Virus record (IMG/VR): IMGVR_UViG_3300020057_000029
Location: 1-64,000 of that record
DNA length: 64,000 bases
Direction: 5' to 3' (one strand)
Source of the DNA: a virus
The position numbers were made by a program, and so were the translations under genes. Each line of letters starts with the position of its first letter. Positions within the stretch are counted from its first letter, which is position 1. The notes below the pieces were generated by a model that did not search any database, had not been told where the DNA came from, and saw only the letters and a list, made by a program, of their open reading frames with translations. Below, in pieces: positions 54,156 through 63,266 of this stretch.

Positions 54156-57100
54156 TGAGCACTTATTATAAACTTGGAAGTTTGGTCGAGGGATTAACCT
54201 CCACCGCCACGGCGGCGGGGACCACAACGCTCACGGCCTCAAGCAGACCCATTCAGCAGTTCACCGGAACTACCACGCAGACTGTGGTGCTTCCTGATGC
54301 TACTACTTTAAGCATCGGCAGACGTTTCGATATCAACAATCGCTCCACCGGAGCAATCACCGTCAATGCTAATGGTGGGGGAGCCGTTGGGGTTGTAGCC
54401 GCCGGAACCCAGCGATATTTCTTGGTGAGCGACATTTCTTTAGCTGCCGGTGTGTGGCGCGTTGGTGGCGTAACTGGCTCTGGTGGTGGTGGTGTAACGG
54501 ATGCCGATAAGCTGAAACTGCTCCAAGGCATGGCTGGGCTAAATCTCCAGACCGACAACATCGTGGCGAAGGTTATCAAGACTAATCCCGAAGAGGTGGG
54601 TGGAAATTTTTGGATTACCAAGAGTCCTGGCACTCCTATCGGGTATGGTGGTTTTTTCTCAGCTAGTGGTTTTTATTACCAATCAACGGGACTTAATTCG
54701 GCCTCTGTTGAAACTGGAATCACCAGTAGATATTCTGATGATGATAATTACTGGCTGGCCAGGACTTCTGCTCCATCAGCAAGGTACGGCGCTATATGTT
54801 TTTCGCTGACCGATAATTATGTTGTGGGTGGAAATAACGTAAATCCCGTTACATCCAATCAATCATTTAATGTTTTAACAAATGCCTGGACTTCTAATTT
54901 GGCGCTTCCTGTGGCCACAGATTTCGGCGGCGGATTTGCCTTGAATGGTTATGGATTCATAGTTGGCGGAAGAACCACGAACTCTCTCATTGGCGTAAAC
55001 GCAGTTTATCAATACGATTCCGTTTTGAATAGCTGGACGCTGCGCTCGCCAACTTTAGCTACGGCTTCGCAAAGAAGCTATACTCAAACAGCTGACTTGG
55101 GTGGGTTTGGTTATTCTGTTGGAGGTTCTGACGCTGGGAACACGACCAACACCTCCATCGTGAACGTATACGACATAGCCACGAATTCTTGGTCAACGGC
55201 TCCAAGTATGATCACCACTCGCTCTTTCTTTGGAATTAGTAATAATGTGGTTGGCTCTATCATGGCTTTTGCTGGCTCTGTCCCTAGCAATAGCAATCTG
55301 TCTGAGCAGTTTTTTGATACTACGAAAACCTGGAAGGCCACCGCAACGCTTGGCACTGCAAAGAACTCCGTGGCAGGTGGATCTTTGAATGGCTCAGCCA
55401 TGTGTGTCGGCTCCTCAGTCTTTGCGGCCGTTGTTGAGTCTTTCATTCCCGCATCGTTCTTCAACCTTGGCTCCGTAAAAGTCTCCACTACTGCTCCGAC
55501 CAGCATCCTCGCTGCGGTATTGATGAGCGACTTGGCTTATTCCGTTCCCGTTCAGATTCGTACTGATGGCGACAGTTGGAAGACCTTTACGTCTGGTGGA
55601 AGCGTACTAAAGACTGGCGAAACACTATCTGCAAAATTCCAGCATTCTCCGGCTTCTGGAATGGTAGTTGGCGGCGCATCCACCACGTCTGAATCTTACG
55701 GAAAAAGCCAGAACGCATGGACCACTAGAGCCTCAATCCCCGCCAATCGTGGCCAATACTACGGGTTTTCTCTTAACGACAGACTTTATATAGTGGGTGG
55801 AACTGGCGGTGTGAGTTCCGGTCTCAGGTTTGACGAAATCAAAAATACATTTACTACCCTGTCTTCTTCTCTGTTGTCCGGTAAAATGAATGGAGCTGGC
55901 GCTCTCCTCAACGGCTTCGGGTATGTCACTGGTGGCGCTGCCACCAGCACAACTACGGGATTTACTGCACACGATCGCTATAATGACACCCTAGATTCCT
56001 GGTTGGCCAGAACCGGACTTACTGCGGGCAAAACGTATGTAGGCGGGACTGCTGCTGAAGGTAGAATTTTTGTTTACACTGGCTATTCGACTGGGACAAG
56101 AACCAGCAGCGGAGAAGGATACTCCGATTCTACCGACAGCTGGAGCGCAATTGCAGCTTACGGGCTTGGTATTATTGCTGAAATGCCCACCATGTCTATC
56201 GGCGGCTATGCCTATGGTTGTGGGGGGTATAACGGCTCTAACGTGTCCAGCGTATACCGCTACACACCGTCAACCAATATTTGGGCCGCGAGGACCAACC
56301 TAAATACGGCTAAATATTCCGCTGTAACATTCGTTCTCGAAGGCTTTGGGTATGTGGCAAACGGCTTCGTCGCCGGAAATTCAAACGCACTCGAAGAGCA
56401 CAACCCAGACGCCAATACCTGGACAAATAGACAAACCTCCACGTTCTCCAAGTCAGAGCTTTCTTATTCGCAAACACATACCACCCCCTACCGTAACTAC
56501 GAAATGCGCGTTGGCATCCCAGCGTTCTATGCTGGAGTGGGCGGTGGAGTGTGGGTAACGAAAACGACGAACCCATCGAACAATACTTTTAGCGCAGCCG
56601 GAACTTCTGGTTCAACGGTGTTCCTGAGCTGTTCCGCTTCTTCGGCCTCGTATGCTTATGACTACCTCTCAGATTCCTATGTGAGAATCCAGGACTACCC
56701 ACAATCCCCGCAAGGGCAGCAGAACTGCTCTATATCCACAACGGTGGGGGATATTATTTACTCCACTGGCGGACCTACAGCGTCGGCGGCTCCAGTATTC
56801 GCACTGTCTCCCTACACTCGCGTGTACACCACGCTTGCGAATATGCCGGTGTACACCAACTCCGGATGCTTTTCTGCCCTCAATGGAATGATGTACTATA
56901 TCGGCGGAAACCCTGGAGGACTGGGAGCTTCGACCCGTACACAGAAATATAACCCAACAACGAATGCGTGGACAGATCATGGCAACCTCTTGCCATCGTC
57001 TGGCGTCTACAATATTGGTGGTGCCTATAATGGATTCATTTACGTCACTGGCGGGAACAATTCCACCAACAACTACCAGTTCAATGACGCATCCGTGGCT

Positions 57101-57406
57101 TTCACATCTAAGACTGGCCCCACCGCTTCTGTAGCTCTTGGACTTGCCGCCGTTGTAAACGGAGAATACTTCACGTCAATGGGCTTCGGACCACTTACCG
57201 CTGCGTCACAATCCTACCGGGATTCTGCAAACGTGTGGGCCACTAAAACTTCTGCGCCGAGTGCTTTCCAAGACACCCAAGGTGGGACGGTCGGTGATAC
57301 CGCATTCTTCTCCGGTGGATACAATGCCGGTGGCTTCGGAACTAGCCACGCCTATGTCTCTTCAATCAAGCAAGCAGTGCTCGGCATCGCTTTAGAGGTG
57401 AAATAA
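54155..57406 (+). CDS. Kelch-repeat fibre protein 2, 1083 aa
   Basis: Overlaps the previous gene as TAATG. Same plan as its neighbours: N-terminal domain (FTGTTTQTVVLPDATTLSIG, RRFDINNRSTGAITV), NPEEVGGNFWITK, a first Kelch block, the linker VPVQIRTDGDSWKTFTSGGS, a second block, the phrase YRNYEMRVGIPAFYAGVGGG, then a third Kelch block and the ending SSIKQAVLGIALEVK. The blocks are likely separate propellers. The longest protein of the three. Confidence 0.83.
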   Translation: MSTYYKLGSLVEGLTSTATAAGTTTLTASSRPIQQFTGTTTQTVVLPDATTLSIGRRFDINNRSTGAITVNANGGGAVGVVAAGTQRYFLVSDISLAAGVWRVGGVTGSGGGGVTDADKLKLLQGMAGLNLQTDNIVAKVIKTNPEEVGGNFWITKSPGTPIGYGGFFSASGFYYQSTGLNSASVETGITSRYSDDDNYWLARTSAPSARYGAICFSLTDNYVVGGNNVNPVTSNQSFNVLTNAWTSNLALPVATDFGGGFALNGYGFIVGGRTTNSLIGVNAVYQYDSVLNSWTLRSPTLATASQRSYTQTADLGGFGYSVGGSDAGNTTNTSIVNVYDIATNSWSTAPSMITTRSFFGISNNVVGSIMAFAGSVPSNSNLSEQFFDTTKTWKATATLGTAKNSVAGGSLNGSAMCVGSSVFAAVVESFIPASFFNLGSVKVSTTAPTSILAAVLMSDLAYSVPVQIRTDGDSWKTFTSGGSVLKTGETLSAKFQHSPASGMVVGGASTTSESYGKSQNAWTTRASIPANRGQYYGFSLNDRLYIVGGTGGVSSGLRFDEIKNTFTTLSSSLLSGKMNGAGALLNGFGYVTGGAATSTTTGFTAHDRYNDTLDSWLARTGLTAGKTYVGGTAAEGRIFVYTGYSTGTRTSSGEGYSDSTDSWSAIAAYGLGIIAEMPTMSIGGYAYGCGGYNGSNVSSVYRYTPSTNIWAARTNLNTAKYSAVTFVLEGFGYVANGFVAGNSNALEEHNPDANTWTNRQTSTFSKSELSYSQTHTTPYRNYEMRVGIPAFYAGVGGGVWVTKTTNPSNNTFSAAGTSGSTVFLSCSASSASYAYDYLSDSYVRIQDYPQSPQGQQNCSISTTVGDIIYSTGGPTASAAPVFALSPYTRVYTTLANMPVYTNSGCFSALNGMMYYIGGNPGGLGASTRTQKYNPTTNAWTDHGNLLPSSGVYNIGGAYNGFIYVTGGNNSTNNYQFNDASVAFTSKTGPTASVALGLAAVVNGEYFTSMGFGPLTAASQSYRDSANVWATKTSAPSAFQDTQGGTVGDTAFFSGGYNAGGFGTSHAYVSSIKQAVLGIALEVK

Positions 57407-57407
57407 T

Positions 57408-60400
57408 ATGTTTTTCAAGCAAGGCGCACTAGTAGAGCGGAGTTTGGTAACTGCCACCAGCGCAGGGACTTTGACTCTGATCAACACCTCTGAGACATAC
57501 CAAATCTTCACAGGGTCAACCACGCACACACTGAAGCTGCCAGACTCCACGACGATGCCTAATGGTCGACGCTTCGAGGTAGTCAACGCTTCCACTGGTG
57601 ATATTACTGTTCAAGATTCAACGGCGGCTGTGATCGGCACCTTGACCACTGGGATTTCTAAAATCTTTCGCCTTGCTGACAACTCCACTGCTGCTGGTAC
57701 GTTTGATATTACTGCGGCATCTTCTGGTGGTGCTGCTGCATTGTCCACTCAGGAAAGTAGTCAGTTTAATGCTCTCACAGCGAAAGGTTTCAGCCCAACT
57801 TCGGTAGTTTTGAAATACAACCCCGAAGAAATCGGTGGAAATTTTTGGACTACGAAGGCTCCTGTTTCCGTTGCCAAGGCGTGGCCCTCCAACTTTACTT
57901 TGAATGGATTTGTTTACAACGCTTTTGGTATAACAAATGCCCCCACCAACGCGACAACCAACGAGCGGTACGACACAGACTTAAACTATTTCTTAAGTAG
58001 AGCCTCCGGAATCACTGCCTGTAATACCAGGGCTCCATTCGTTCTTTCTGGGATTGCGTATGTGGTCAACGGTGACCCCAGCATCAACGCCGTTGAAAGA
58101 TACGATGACGTTCTCAATTCGTGGTCTGCTCGCACAGCGATTGGAACCGCCTTTTATGGTGCCGCGTCCTGGTCTCTTGGTTCTCTAGGCTACATTGCCG
58201 GTGGCCAAGGAAGCGGGACCACGACTTCCGCTTATGAAGCGGTGGCGAACGTATGGTCTGCCAGGGCTGCTGTCCCAGTTTCTACCACCAGGGTTTGCCA
58301 AGGCGGGTCAGAACACAATGGCTTTGGTCATATTGTCAGTGGGACTTCTGTAACCACGGTTCGCAGATACGACCCAGCATTAAATTCGTACTCTTCCTTG
58401 GCTTCCTCTACCGTTGGCCACGCCCACGGTGGAGTGGCGTCTGTGAGTGGGGTCCTTTTGGCCTCTGGTGGGGAAAATACGAGTAGCGTACATATCACCA
58501 CTGTCGAAAAATTTTATGATGGTGCTGGCGCATGGGTCACTGTTGCTCCTATTTCTCAGGCGAGAAATGGGTGTGGCGCTGTTTCCGGTGGCCTATTTAT
58601 GTCCATCAGTGGTGGTGTTGGGACTGGCGTAGCATACACGCCGGTCGAGGCATACACTTCTAATTCATTATTTACGACCGCTATCTCTTTACGATCAACC
58701 ACTACCCCTACTGCAATTTCCGCTTCAGTGATCATGAATGGCCTTACGCAGTCCGTTCCTGTTCAGATTCGTACTGATGGAGACAACTGGAAGACTATAA
58801 TGTCGAACGGTGGCAGTGCGCTGAAGACTGGTGAGACCCTCACTGCTAAGTTCCAGCACTCTCCCTCAGCGGGACTTGTTGGTGGAGCAAATGGGCTTTC
58901 CTCAAACGAATCTTTTAATGATATACAGAATTTATGGACACTTAGAACATCCTTGTCTGCTGTAAAAACTGGTGGGGCTGGCTTCACTATTGATGGCACC
59001 TCTTACATCGCTGCTGGTGAGAATGGCGCAGCAGATGCATTCACCAACGAACAATACAAGGACCTAGAGAATACCATCACCGCTAGAACTGCAATTCCAA
59101 ATACCACTGCTCTCGGTGCCAGTTTTGGCCTCAATGGATTTGGATATGCTGTGTGTGGTCGTATTAGGTCAACTCTGGCAGTCCAAACATTAAATCAGCA
59201 GTTCAACCCAGCAGCGAACTCATGGACGAATAGAGCCGCTGCCACAACGTCTTCCAGAGTATTTTTGCCAGGCACCGATCTTCAAGGATTTGGATTTATT
59301 TTCAGCGGCTACACCAATGCTACTGGTGGAGGTGGCTCAGTTATTACCTCTTCTGAAAGATATAGTGATACCACCAATGCGTGGAATACAATCTCATCAG
59401 TTGGCAGAGAGAACCACACTGCGTTTGCTCTAAACGGATTCGCATATTTCACACAAGGCGATAGCGCTCCAACTGGCGAAAATAACACTTATAAATATGA
59501 CCCAACCGCTAGCTCTTTTAGCTTAATGTCCGGTGGTCTGAACACAGCGCGTCCTAGTAGCCCTGGTTCATTTAGATTAAACGGGTACGCCTATATAACG
59601 GGTGGTTCAGGTAATACTTCCGAGAGATTCAATGTTGAGGCGAACACCTACACAAACATGGCCAACATGAACTCCTCCAGGCAGCAAATGGCCTCTCCTA
59701 ATAATGGTCCAGGTGCTTACCGTAACTACGAAATGCGCGTCGGCATTCCTGCCTACTACGCTGGAGTGGGCAATTGGGTAACGGTAACTAGAATCGCAGT
59801 CCCCGTTTCTGCTTATGGATTTGGCTTTGTACTAAGTGACCGGTCTTACCAACCTGTAGGCAATAACAACCTTTGGTATGAGCAAAACACCACTCTTAAT
59901 TCATGGGCAGCTATCGCCAACAGCACTTATTCTGCTCAGTTCAAGGCGACTTTTTCTCTGCTTGGCTTCGGATACGCAGCCGGTGGCAACACTGGACTGA
60001 CCTCGACAAGTCAATACAACCCATCGTCTGCGGTGTGGGCTTCTACTGGAACACTAAATAATTCTGTTGGATACGCGGCAGGAGCCACGCTAAACGGCTC
60101 AGGGTATTTGCTCGGTGGCCATAATGGTGGGTTGACTACCTTCATTCAGAAGTACAATCCATCATTGGGAACGTGGGCATCTGCGGGCAGCTTGAACAGC
60201 GCAAAATACAGTCTCGATGGTGATTCTTGTGCCGGGTTTATATACCTGGGTGGCAATTCAAGCTTGGCTTTTGAGCGATACAATGACGTGACCCAAACAA
60301 CCACCTTAATGGCCACTGTATTGGTGGCTGACGACACAGATGGAATGGCTGGGTGTAAGGGCGATAAGTTTTACTACTTGGGTGGGTCGGCTGGGTCACC

Positions 60401-60596
60401 GAGGGTTTCCGAATACAGCACCCAGGGGAATTTCTGGACCATTAAACCATCCATCACCAACCGCTATTATATCGCTGGTGGCAACATTGGCGGAAATTTC
60501 TACCTATCTGGCGGAAACACCGGTCTCACAACAAATGAAGCCTACGTGGATTCACTAAAACAAGCGGTCCTGTCCGCAGGGCTGAACATCTCTTAA
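57408..60596 (+). CDS. Kelch-repeat fibre protein 3, 1062 aa
   Basis: ATG 57408 follows GAGGTGAAATAAT, one base after the preceding stop. It has the same three-block layout: NPEEIGGNFWTTK, VPVQIRTDGDNWKTIMS, YRNYEMRVGIPAYYAGVG, and the ending DSLKQAVLSAGLNIS. Kelch units such as YNDVLNSWSARTAIG and YIAGGQG recur throughout. DNA at 57819-57856 is identical to 52149-52186 of the first protein, showing recent recombination or gene conversion. Confidence 0.83.
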   Translation: MFFKQGALVERSLVTATSAGTLTLINTSETYQIFTGSTTHTLKLPDSTTMPNGRRFEVVNASTGDITVQDSTAAVIGTLTTGISKIFRLADNSTAAGTFDITAASSGGAAALSTQESSQFNALTAKGFSPTSVVLKYNPEEIGGNFWTTKAPVSVAKAWPSNFTLNGFVYNAFGITNAPTNATTNERYDTDLNYFLSRASGITACNTRAPFVLSGIAYVVNGDPSINAVERYDDVLNSWSARTAIGTAFYGAASWSLGSLGYIAGGQGSGTTTSAYEAVANVWSARAAVPVSTTRVCQGGSEHNGFGHIVSGTSVTTVRRYDPALNSYSSLASSTVGHAHGGVASVSGVLLASGGENTSSVHITTVEKFYDGAGAWVTVAPISQARNGCGAVSGGLFMSISGGVGTGVAYTPVEAYTSNSLFTTAISLRSTTTPTAISASVIMNGLTQSVPVQIRTDGDNWKTIMSNGGSALKTGETLTAKFQHSPSAGLVGGANGLSSNESFNDIQNLWTLRTSLSAVKTGGAGFTIDGTSYIAAGENGAADAFTNEQYKDLENTITARTAIPNTTALGASFGLNGFGYAVCGRIRSTLAVQTLNQQFNPAANSWTNRAAATTSSRVFLPGTDLQGFGFIFSGYTNATGGGGSVITSSERYSDTTNAWNTISSVGRENHTAFALNGFAYFTQGDSAPTGENNTYKYDPTASSFSLMSGGLNTARPSSPGSFRLNGYAYITGGSGNTSERFNVEANTYTNMANMNSSRQQMASPNNGPGAYRNYEMRVGIPAYYAGVGNWVTVTRIAVPVSAYGFGFVLSDRSYQPVGNNNLWYEQNTTLNSWAAIANSTYSAQFKATFSLLGFGYAAGGNTGLTSTSQYNPSSAVWASTGTLNNSVGYAAGATLNGSGYLLGGHNGGLTTFIQKYNPSLGTWASAGSLNSAKYSLDGDSCAGFIYLGGNSSLAFERYNDVTQTTTLMATVLVADDTDGMAGCKGDKFYYLGGSAGSPRVSEYSTQGNFWTIKPSITNRYYIAGGNIGGNFYLSGGNTGLTTNEAYVDSLKQAVLSAGLNIS

Positions 60597-60604
60597 GGAG
60601 CAAA

Positions 60605-60904
60605 ATGCTACGATGTGCAAAAAATAGTAATGGCGTGATTATCGCTATGGGCAATGACGAGAACCAATCTGGTAACTATCCCTCTGAGGGAGCCGTGATG
60701 GGTACCTGGTGCTCCTGGACTGTGGCAGAGGGAGATCTTCCATCATTCTCTCCAGTAGACGGTGCCGACGAACGCGCCTTTCGATTTGAAGAAAATCTAG
60801 ATGGCGATGGCATCGAATTACGCACAGACGAAGAAATTATCGCAACGCCAGACGGCATTGAATTGCCGCCAGACGAAGAAATTCCCGTAACGCCAGACGA
60901 ATAG
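60605..60904 (+). CDS. Acidic protein with C-terminal repeat, 99 aa
   Basis: ATG 60605 follows TTAAGGAGCAAA. The N-terminal 60 residues contain an aromatic core (GAVMGTWCSWTVAEGDLPSF). The C-terminal third is a duplicated acidic unit, GIELRTDEEIIATPD and GIELPPDEEIPVTPD. Last gene of the fibre operon. It could be a fibre chaperone or a decoration; no family is recognised. Confidence 0.66.
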   Translation: MLRCAKNSNGVIIAMGNDENQSGNYPSEGAVMGTWCSWTVAEGDLPSFSPVDGADERAFRFEENLDGDGIELRTDEEIIATPDGIELPPDEEIPVTPDE

Positions 60905-61014
60905 ATACGATATATAATATGTAGGCATTTCGCTTACAGCTCTTATGAGGTTTGAGAACACTATCCTGTTTAGTGTTGCTCTGCTCATAAGGGGAAACAT
61001 GAACAGGAGTAAAT
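60903..61014 (+). promoter_or_regulatory. Structured leader of the 61015 gene
   Basis: AGATACGATATA at 60903-60914 overlaps a TATAAT. Downstream, a nested stem-loop has an outer stem CTTATGAG/CTCATAAG (60942-60949, 60984-60991) and an inner stem AACACTA/TAGTGTT (60957-60963, 60971-60977). It is followed by AAGGGG and an 8-codon upstream frame at 60999. The layout suggests control of the 61015 gene by RNA structure. Confidence 0.6.
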
Positions 61015-61025
61015 ATGTCAATTAG
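60999..61025 (+). CDS. Possible leader peptide, 8 aa
   Basis: ATG 60999 with AAGGGG five bases upstream reads MNRSKYVN and stops at 61025, overlapping the first codons of the 61015 gene in another frame. The Shine-Dalgarno sequence of the main gene (AGGAG) lies inside this short frame. Translation of it could block or reload the main start. Support is positional only. Confidence 0.4.
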   Translation: MNRSKYVN

Positions 61026-61884
61026 AGTAGAAGTTGTTGAAAATACCGTGCAAAAGTCCTACCAAGAGATCATTGAAGCAGATCAAGATCAAAACAAATC
61101 TAGAGCCCAAGATCTAGCGATCCTACCAACTGAAGCCAGAAAGAATATCGTAGAAGCTACAAAATATTCTAGCTACTTCCCAAACCCAATCACCTCGGAA
61201 TTTATGGAGAAATATATTTTAGCTCCAATCGAATTTCCTACTGTCGGATCGGGTTTGGCCCAAAGCTTGACTGAATTGAACGTAAGAATCGACAACCTAT
61301 TCAATGACGCTTACACGTCAGAGAAAACCAAGCTAGAAGCAGAAGACTTAGAGCTTCAGATTGAAGAGATCATGGTGAGCGAGATAACTTCTTCTGCTCG
61401 TGTATTGGTAGAAGAAGGTTGCGTTACAATGTCTGACACTAAAAACCTTTCCGGTCACGACCGTCGCGGAATTAACAAGATCAAACTTTTGCGTCTAGAA
61501 CATACTAACAAAAAACATTCTCTCAAGAAGATCGAGTTGGCAGCAATGGCTCGTTACAACGAAGCTATGGGCTGGAAGACTCTGGTTGAGAAGAAGATGG
61601 CTGAGATGAAGGTCAAAGATCTCTCAGAGGTTGACTTCAACAGTATTCGTATGGATGAAATGCACGCCAAGATCAAAAAATGGGGCGAACTGCACGCTCA
61701 AGGCGCTTTGGAGCTCACTCCTTCTAAGTTTAATGCTATCGATTCCAACCAAGGCGCTTTCGTAGAAGGTATTCAGGAAGGCGAAGGCAGGAAGCAAATG
61801 GCTCAACTTGCCAATCAAGAGGCTCAAAAACAGCTTCAATCTGCGCAGGGCGTAGCCTCTCCACAGTCTCGCAGACCGCAATAG
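61015..61884 (+). CDS. Coiled-coil hypothetical protein, 289 aa
   Basis: ATG 61015 follows AGGAGTAAAT. Long helical stretches (ELNVRIDNLFNDAYTSEKTK; KKHSLKKIELAAMARYNEAM) and a Gln/Ala-rich C-terminus (EAQKQLQSAQGVASPQSRRPQ). No membrane segment or enzyme motif. Own leader and a strong terminator make it a single-gene transcript, as expected for an abundant product such as a virion component or scaffold; this is inferred. Confidence 0.66.
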   Translation: MSIRVEVVENTVQKSYQEIIEADQDQNKSRAQDLAILPTEARKNIVEATKYSSYFPNPITSEFMEKYILAPIEFPTVGSGLAQSLTELNVRIDNLFNDAYTSEKTKLEAEDLELQIEEIMVSEITSSARVLVEEGCVTMSDTKNLSGHDRRGINKIKLLRLEHTNKKHSLKKIELAAMARYNEAMGWKTLVEKKMAEMKVKDLSEVDFNSIRMDEMHAKIKKWGELHAQGALELTPSKFNAIDSNQGAFVEGIQEGEGRKQMAQLANQEAQKQLQSAQGVASPQSRRPQ

Positions 61885-61906
61885 AATATCACAGTCGTGA
61901 TGCGCA

Positions 61907-61940
61907 ATAAGGCTGGCAGAAATGCTGGCCTTATTTTTTT
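61907..61940 (+). terminator. Intrinsic terminator after the 61015 gene
   Basis: A 12-base stem (ATAAGGCTGGCA with TGCTGGCCTTAT, two G-U pairs) closed by a GAAA tetraloop and followed by a run of seven T. One of the clearest terminators in the window. Confidence 0.9.
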
Positions 61941-61950
61941 ATAATGAATC

Positions 61951-62027
61951 TTGAACAGATAGCTGAACAGATCTTTACAAATAAAAACGGGCATTTAAGC
62001 CCATTTTGAACAGATAGCTGAACAGAT
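61951..62027. repeat. Four GAACAGAT boxes in two direct repeats
   Basis: The 22-base phrase built of GAACAGAT-AGCT-GAACAGAT occurs at 61951-61972 and 62006-62027. The boxes lie at 61953, 61965, 62008 and 62020. The copies flank a hairpin (61989-62002) in the convergent gap 61885-62037. Box-pair spacing of 12 bases fits one helical turn. No gene lies in the gap. Confidence 0.85.
61987..62007 (-). terminator. Terminator of the minus-strand aminotransferase operon
   Basis: GGGC/GCCC stem with ATTTAA loop, flanked by AAAA and TTTT so it can serve both strands. On the minus strand it is followed by GTTTTTATTTG. It lies 31 bases after the stop of the 62038 gene. Confidence 0.65.
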
Positions 62028-62037
62028 TTATAATGAA

Positions 62038-62253
62038 TTAGCTAAGATCTCGTTCTTTGAGCTCTAGCCTGAGATCTTCAATAGTCTGTTTAAGATGTTC
62101 TATCTCGATCTTTAGAGCCCTAGTATCCTTGGTATAGCTGCTTTTCCACTCTAAGGCAAGCTCTTCAAAGTCTTTTACGTTCTTCTCAGACTCTTCTAAT
62201 TTGATCTTGAGCTCTTCGTTTTCATTGTGAAGACTGTTTGTCATCGAATCCAT
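62038..62253 (-). CDS. Coiled-coil small protein, 71 aa
   Basis: ATG 62253 overlaps the aminotransferase stop as TAATG. Nearly all helical with heptads (ENEELKIKLEESEKNVKDFE; LKIEIEHLKQTIEDLRLELK). Probably a homodimeric coiled coil. Function is unknown. Confidence 0.68.
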   Translation of the reverse strand: MDSMTNSLHNENEELKIKLEESEKNVKDFEELALEWKSSYTKDTRALKIEIEHLKQTIEDLRLELKERDLS

Positions 62254-63266
62254 TATCCATCAGCTTTTAAGATATCGCTAATCATAAGCTTAGTAGCTTG
62301 ATTAGAATTTGCCATGTTAATTCTGGCTGACATCCTAGGATCGCCGCAGAATTTGCCACTCATAACCTTCACAGAAGCTTTATCTAGGATCTTCAGGATC
62401 TTATTGTCTACTTCGAACAGGGCAAACATACCCGTCTCAGGTATCTTTTGGCCTCCGAACAGCTTGTCTAGACGCTGCATTTCAGTGCGATTACTGTCCA
62501 AAAGGGCCTTGGAAAGACTGTAAAAGGGGTCTAAATCAATGTTCTCCAGTAGTTTGGCAGCTACCATCTGTGAAGGCATGGAAACGCCGCACAGGTCATT
62601 TGTGACGTAATCATAAGCCTTGTTGTAGATACCATCATCATCGGTAGCAAGCCAGCCTACGCGTAACCCATTGAGCCCAGTAAGCTTATTTAGGCTGCCA
62701 GCCATAGCGTCGTGTGGCGGAATTATCTTTGGATTCTTAAGCGTTAGGTTCTTAGCAAGAATACCACAGTAGGTTGGTGAAAAATAAGCAGCATCCCAAA
62801 CCCTGTTTGCCCCACCGCATTCGTTGGTTAAAGGGCAGAGCACCCCTAGGGGATTCGAGGGAGAGTCGATGATCTGAATCTCACGATCACCCGTATTGGT
62901 TATTTCAGTTGGCACATGAATCAAACCAGCGTTCTCTATGATACCAGGATAGAAGCCAAAATAGAGCTTGTTGGTCAAAACGTGTGTTTTCTTGTCGTTA
63001 GACCTGTTTTTCGCGGCATATAGATAGGCGTTTAAAGCATTAGTAGCGCCATTGGTCACCAAAACATGCTTGTAGTCGTAGCCAGTAAGATTTCTAATCA
63101 GCAAGCGAAGCCGTAGGATTAGGCGATCTTCGCCCTCATGTTTAGGGTAGCCACAGTCTTTCCAAAGGCCGATCAAGGATTGATTCAATATAGCGCCAGC
63201 ATGAGCTACAAATAAATCGCGAATACCCCTTGTGTCACCAAACCCAAAGTCGTGTTTAGGAGTCAT
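62253..63266 (-). CDS. PLP-dependent aminotransferase, fold type I, 337 aa
   Basis: Class I/II aminotransferase features in order: TNGATNALNAYLYA (71-84, cofactor phosphate site), SPSNPLG (135-141), WDAAYFS with D158 (pyridine N contact) and Y161, SLNKLTGLNGLRVGW with the Schiff-base K194, and a late RINMANSN segment holding the substrate-binding Arg. About 50 residues shorter than usual. Start at 63266 by ATGA overlap with the upstream gene. A phage copy is uncommon; the substrate is unknown, and modified-base or cell-wall amino-sugar pathways are only speculation. Confidence 0.85.
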   Translation of the reverse strand: MTPKHDFGFGDTRGIRDLFVAHAGAILNQSLIGLWKDCGYPKHEGEDRLILRLRLLIRNLTGYDYKHVLVTNGATNALNAYLYAAKNRSNDKKTHVLTNKLYFGFYPGIIENAGLIHVPTEITNTGDREIQIIDSPSNPLGVLCPLTNECGGANRVWDAAYFSPTYCGILAKNLTLKNPKIIPPHDAMAGSLNKLTGLNGLRVGWLATDDDGIYNKAYDYVTNDLCGVSMPSQMVAAKLLENIDLDPFYSLSKALLDSNRTEMQRLDKLFGGQKIPETGMFALFEVDNKILKILDKASVKVMSGKFCGDPRMSARINMANSNQATKLMISDILKADG

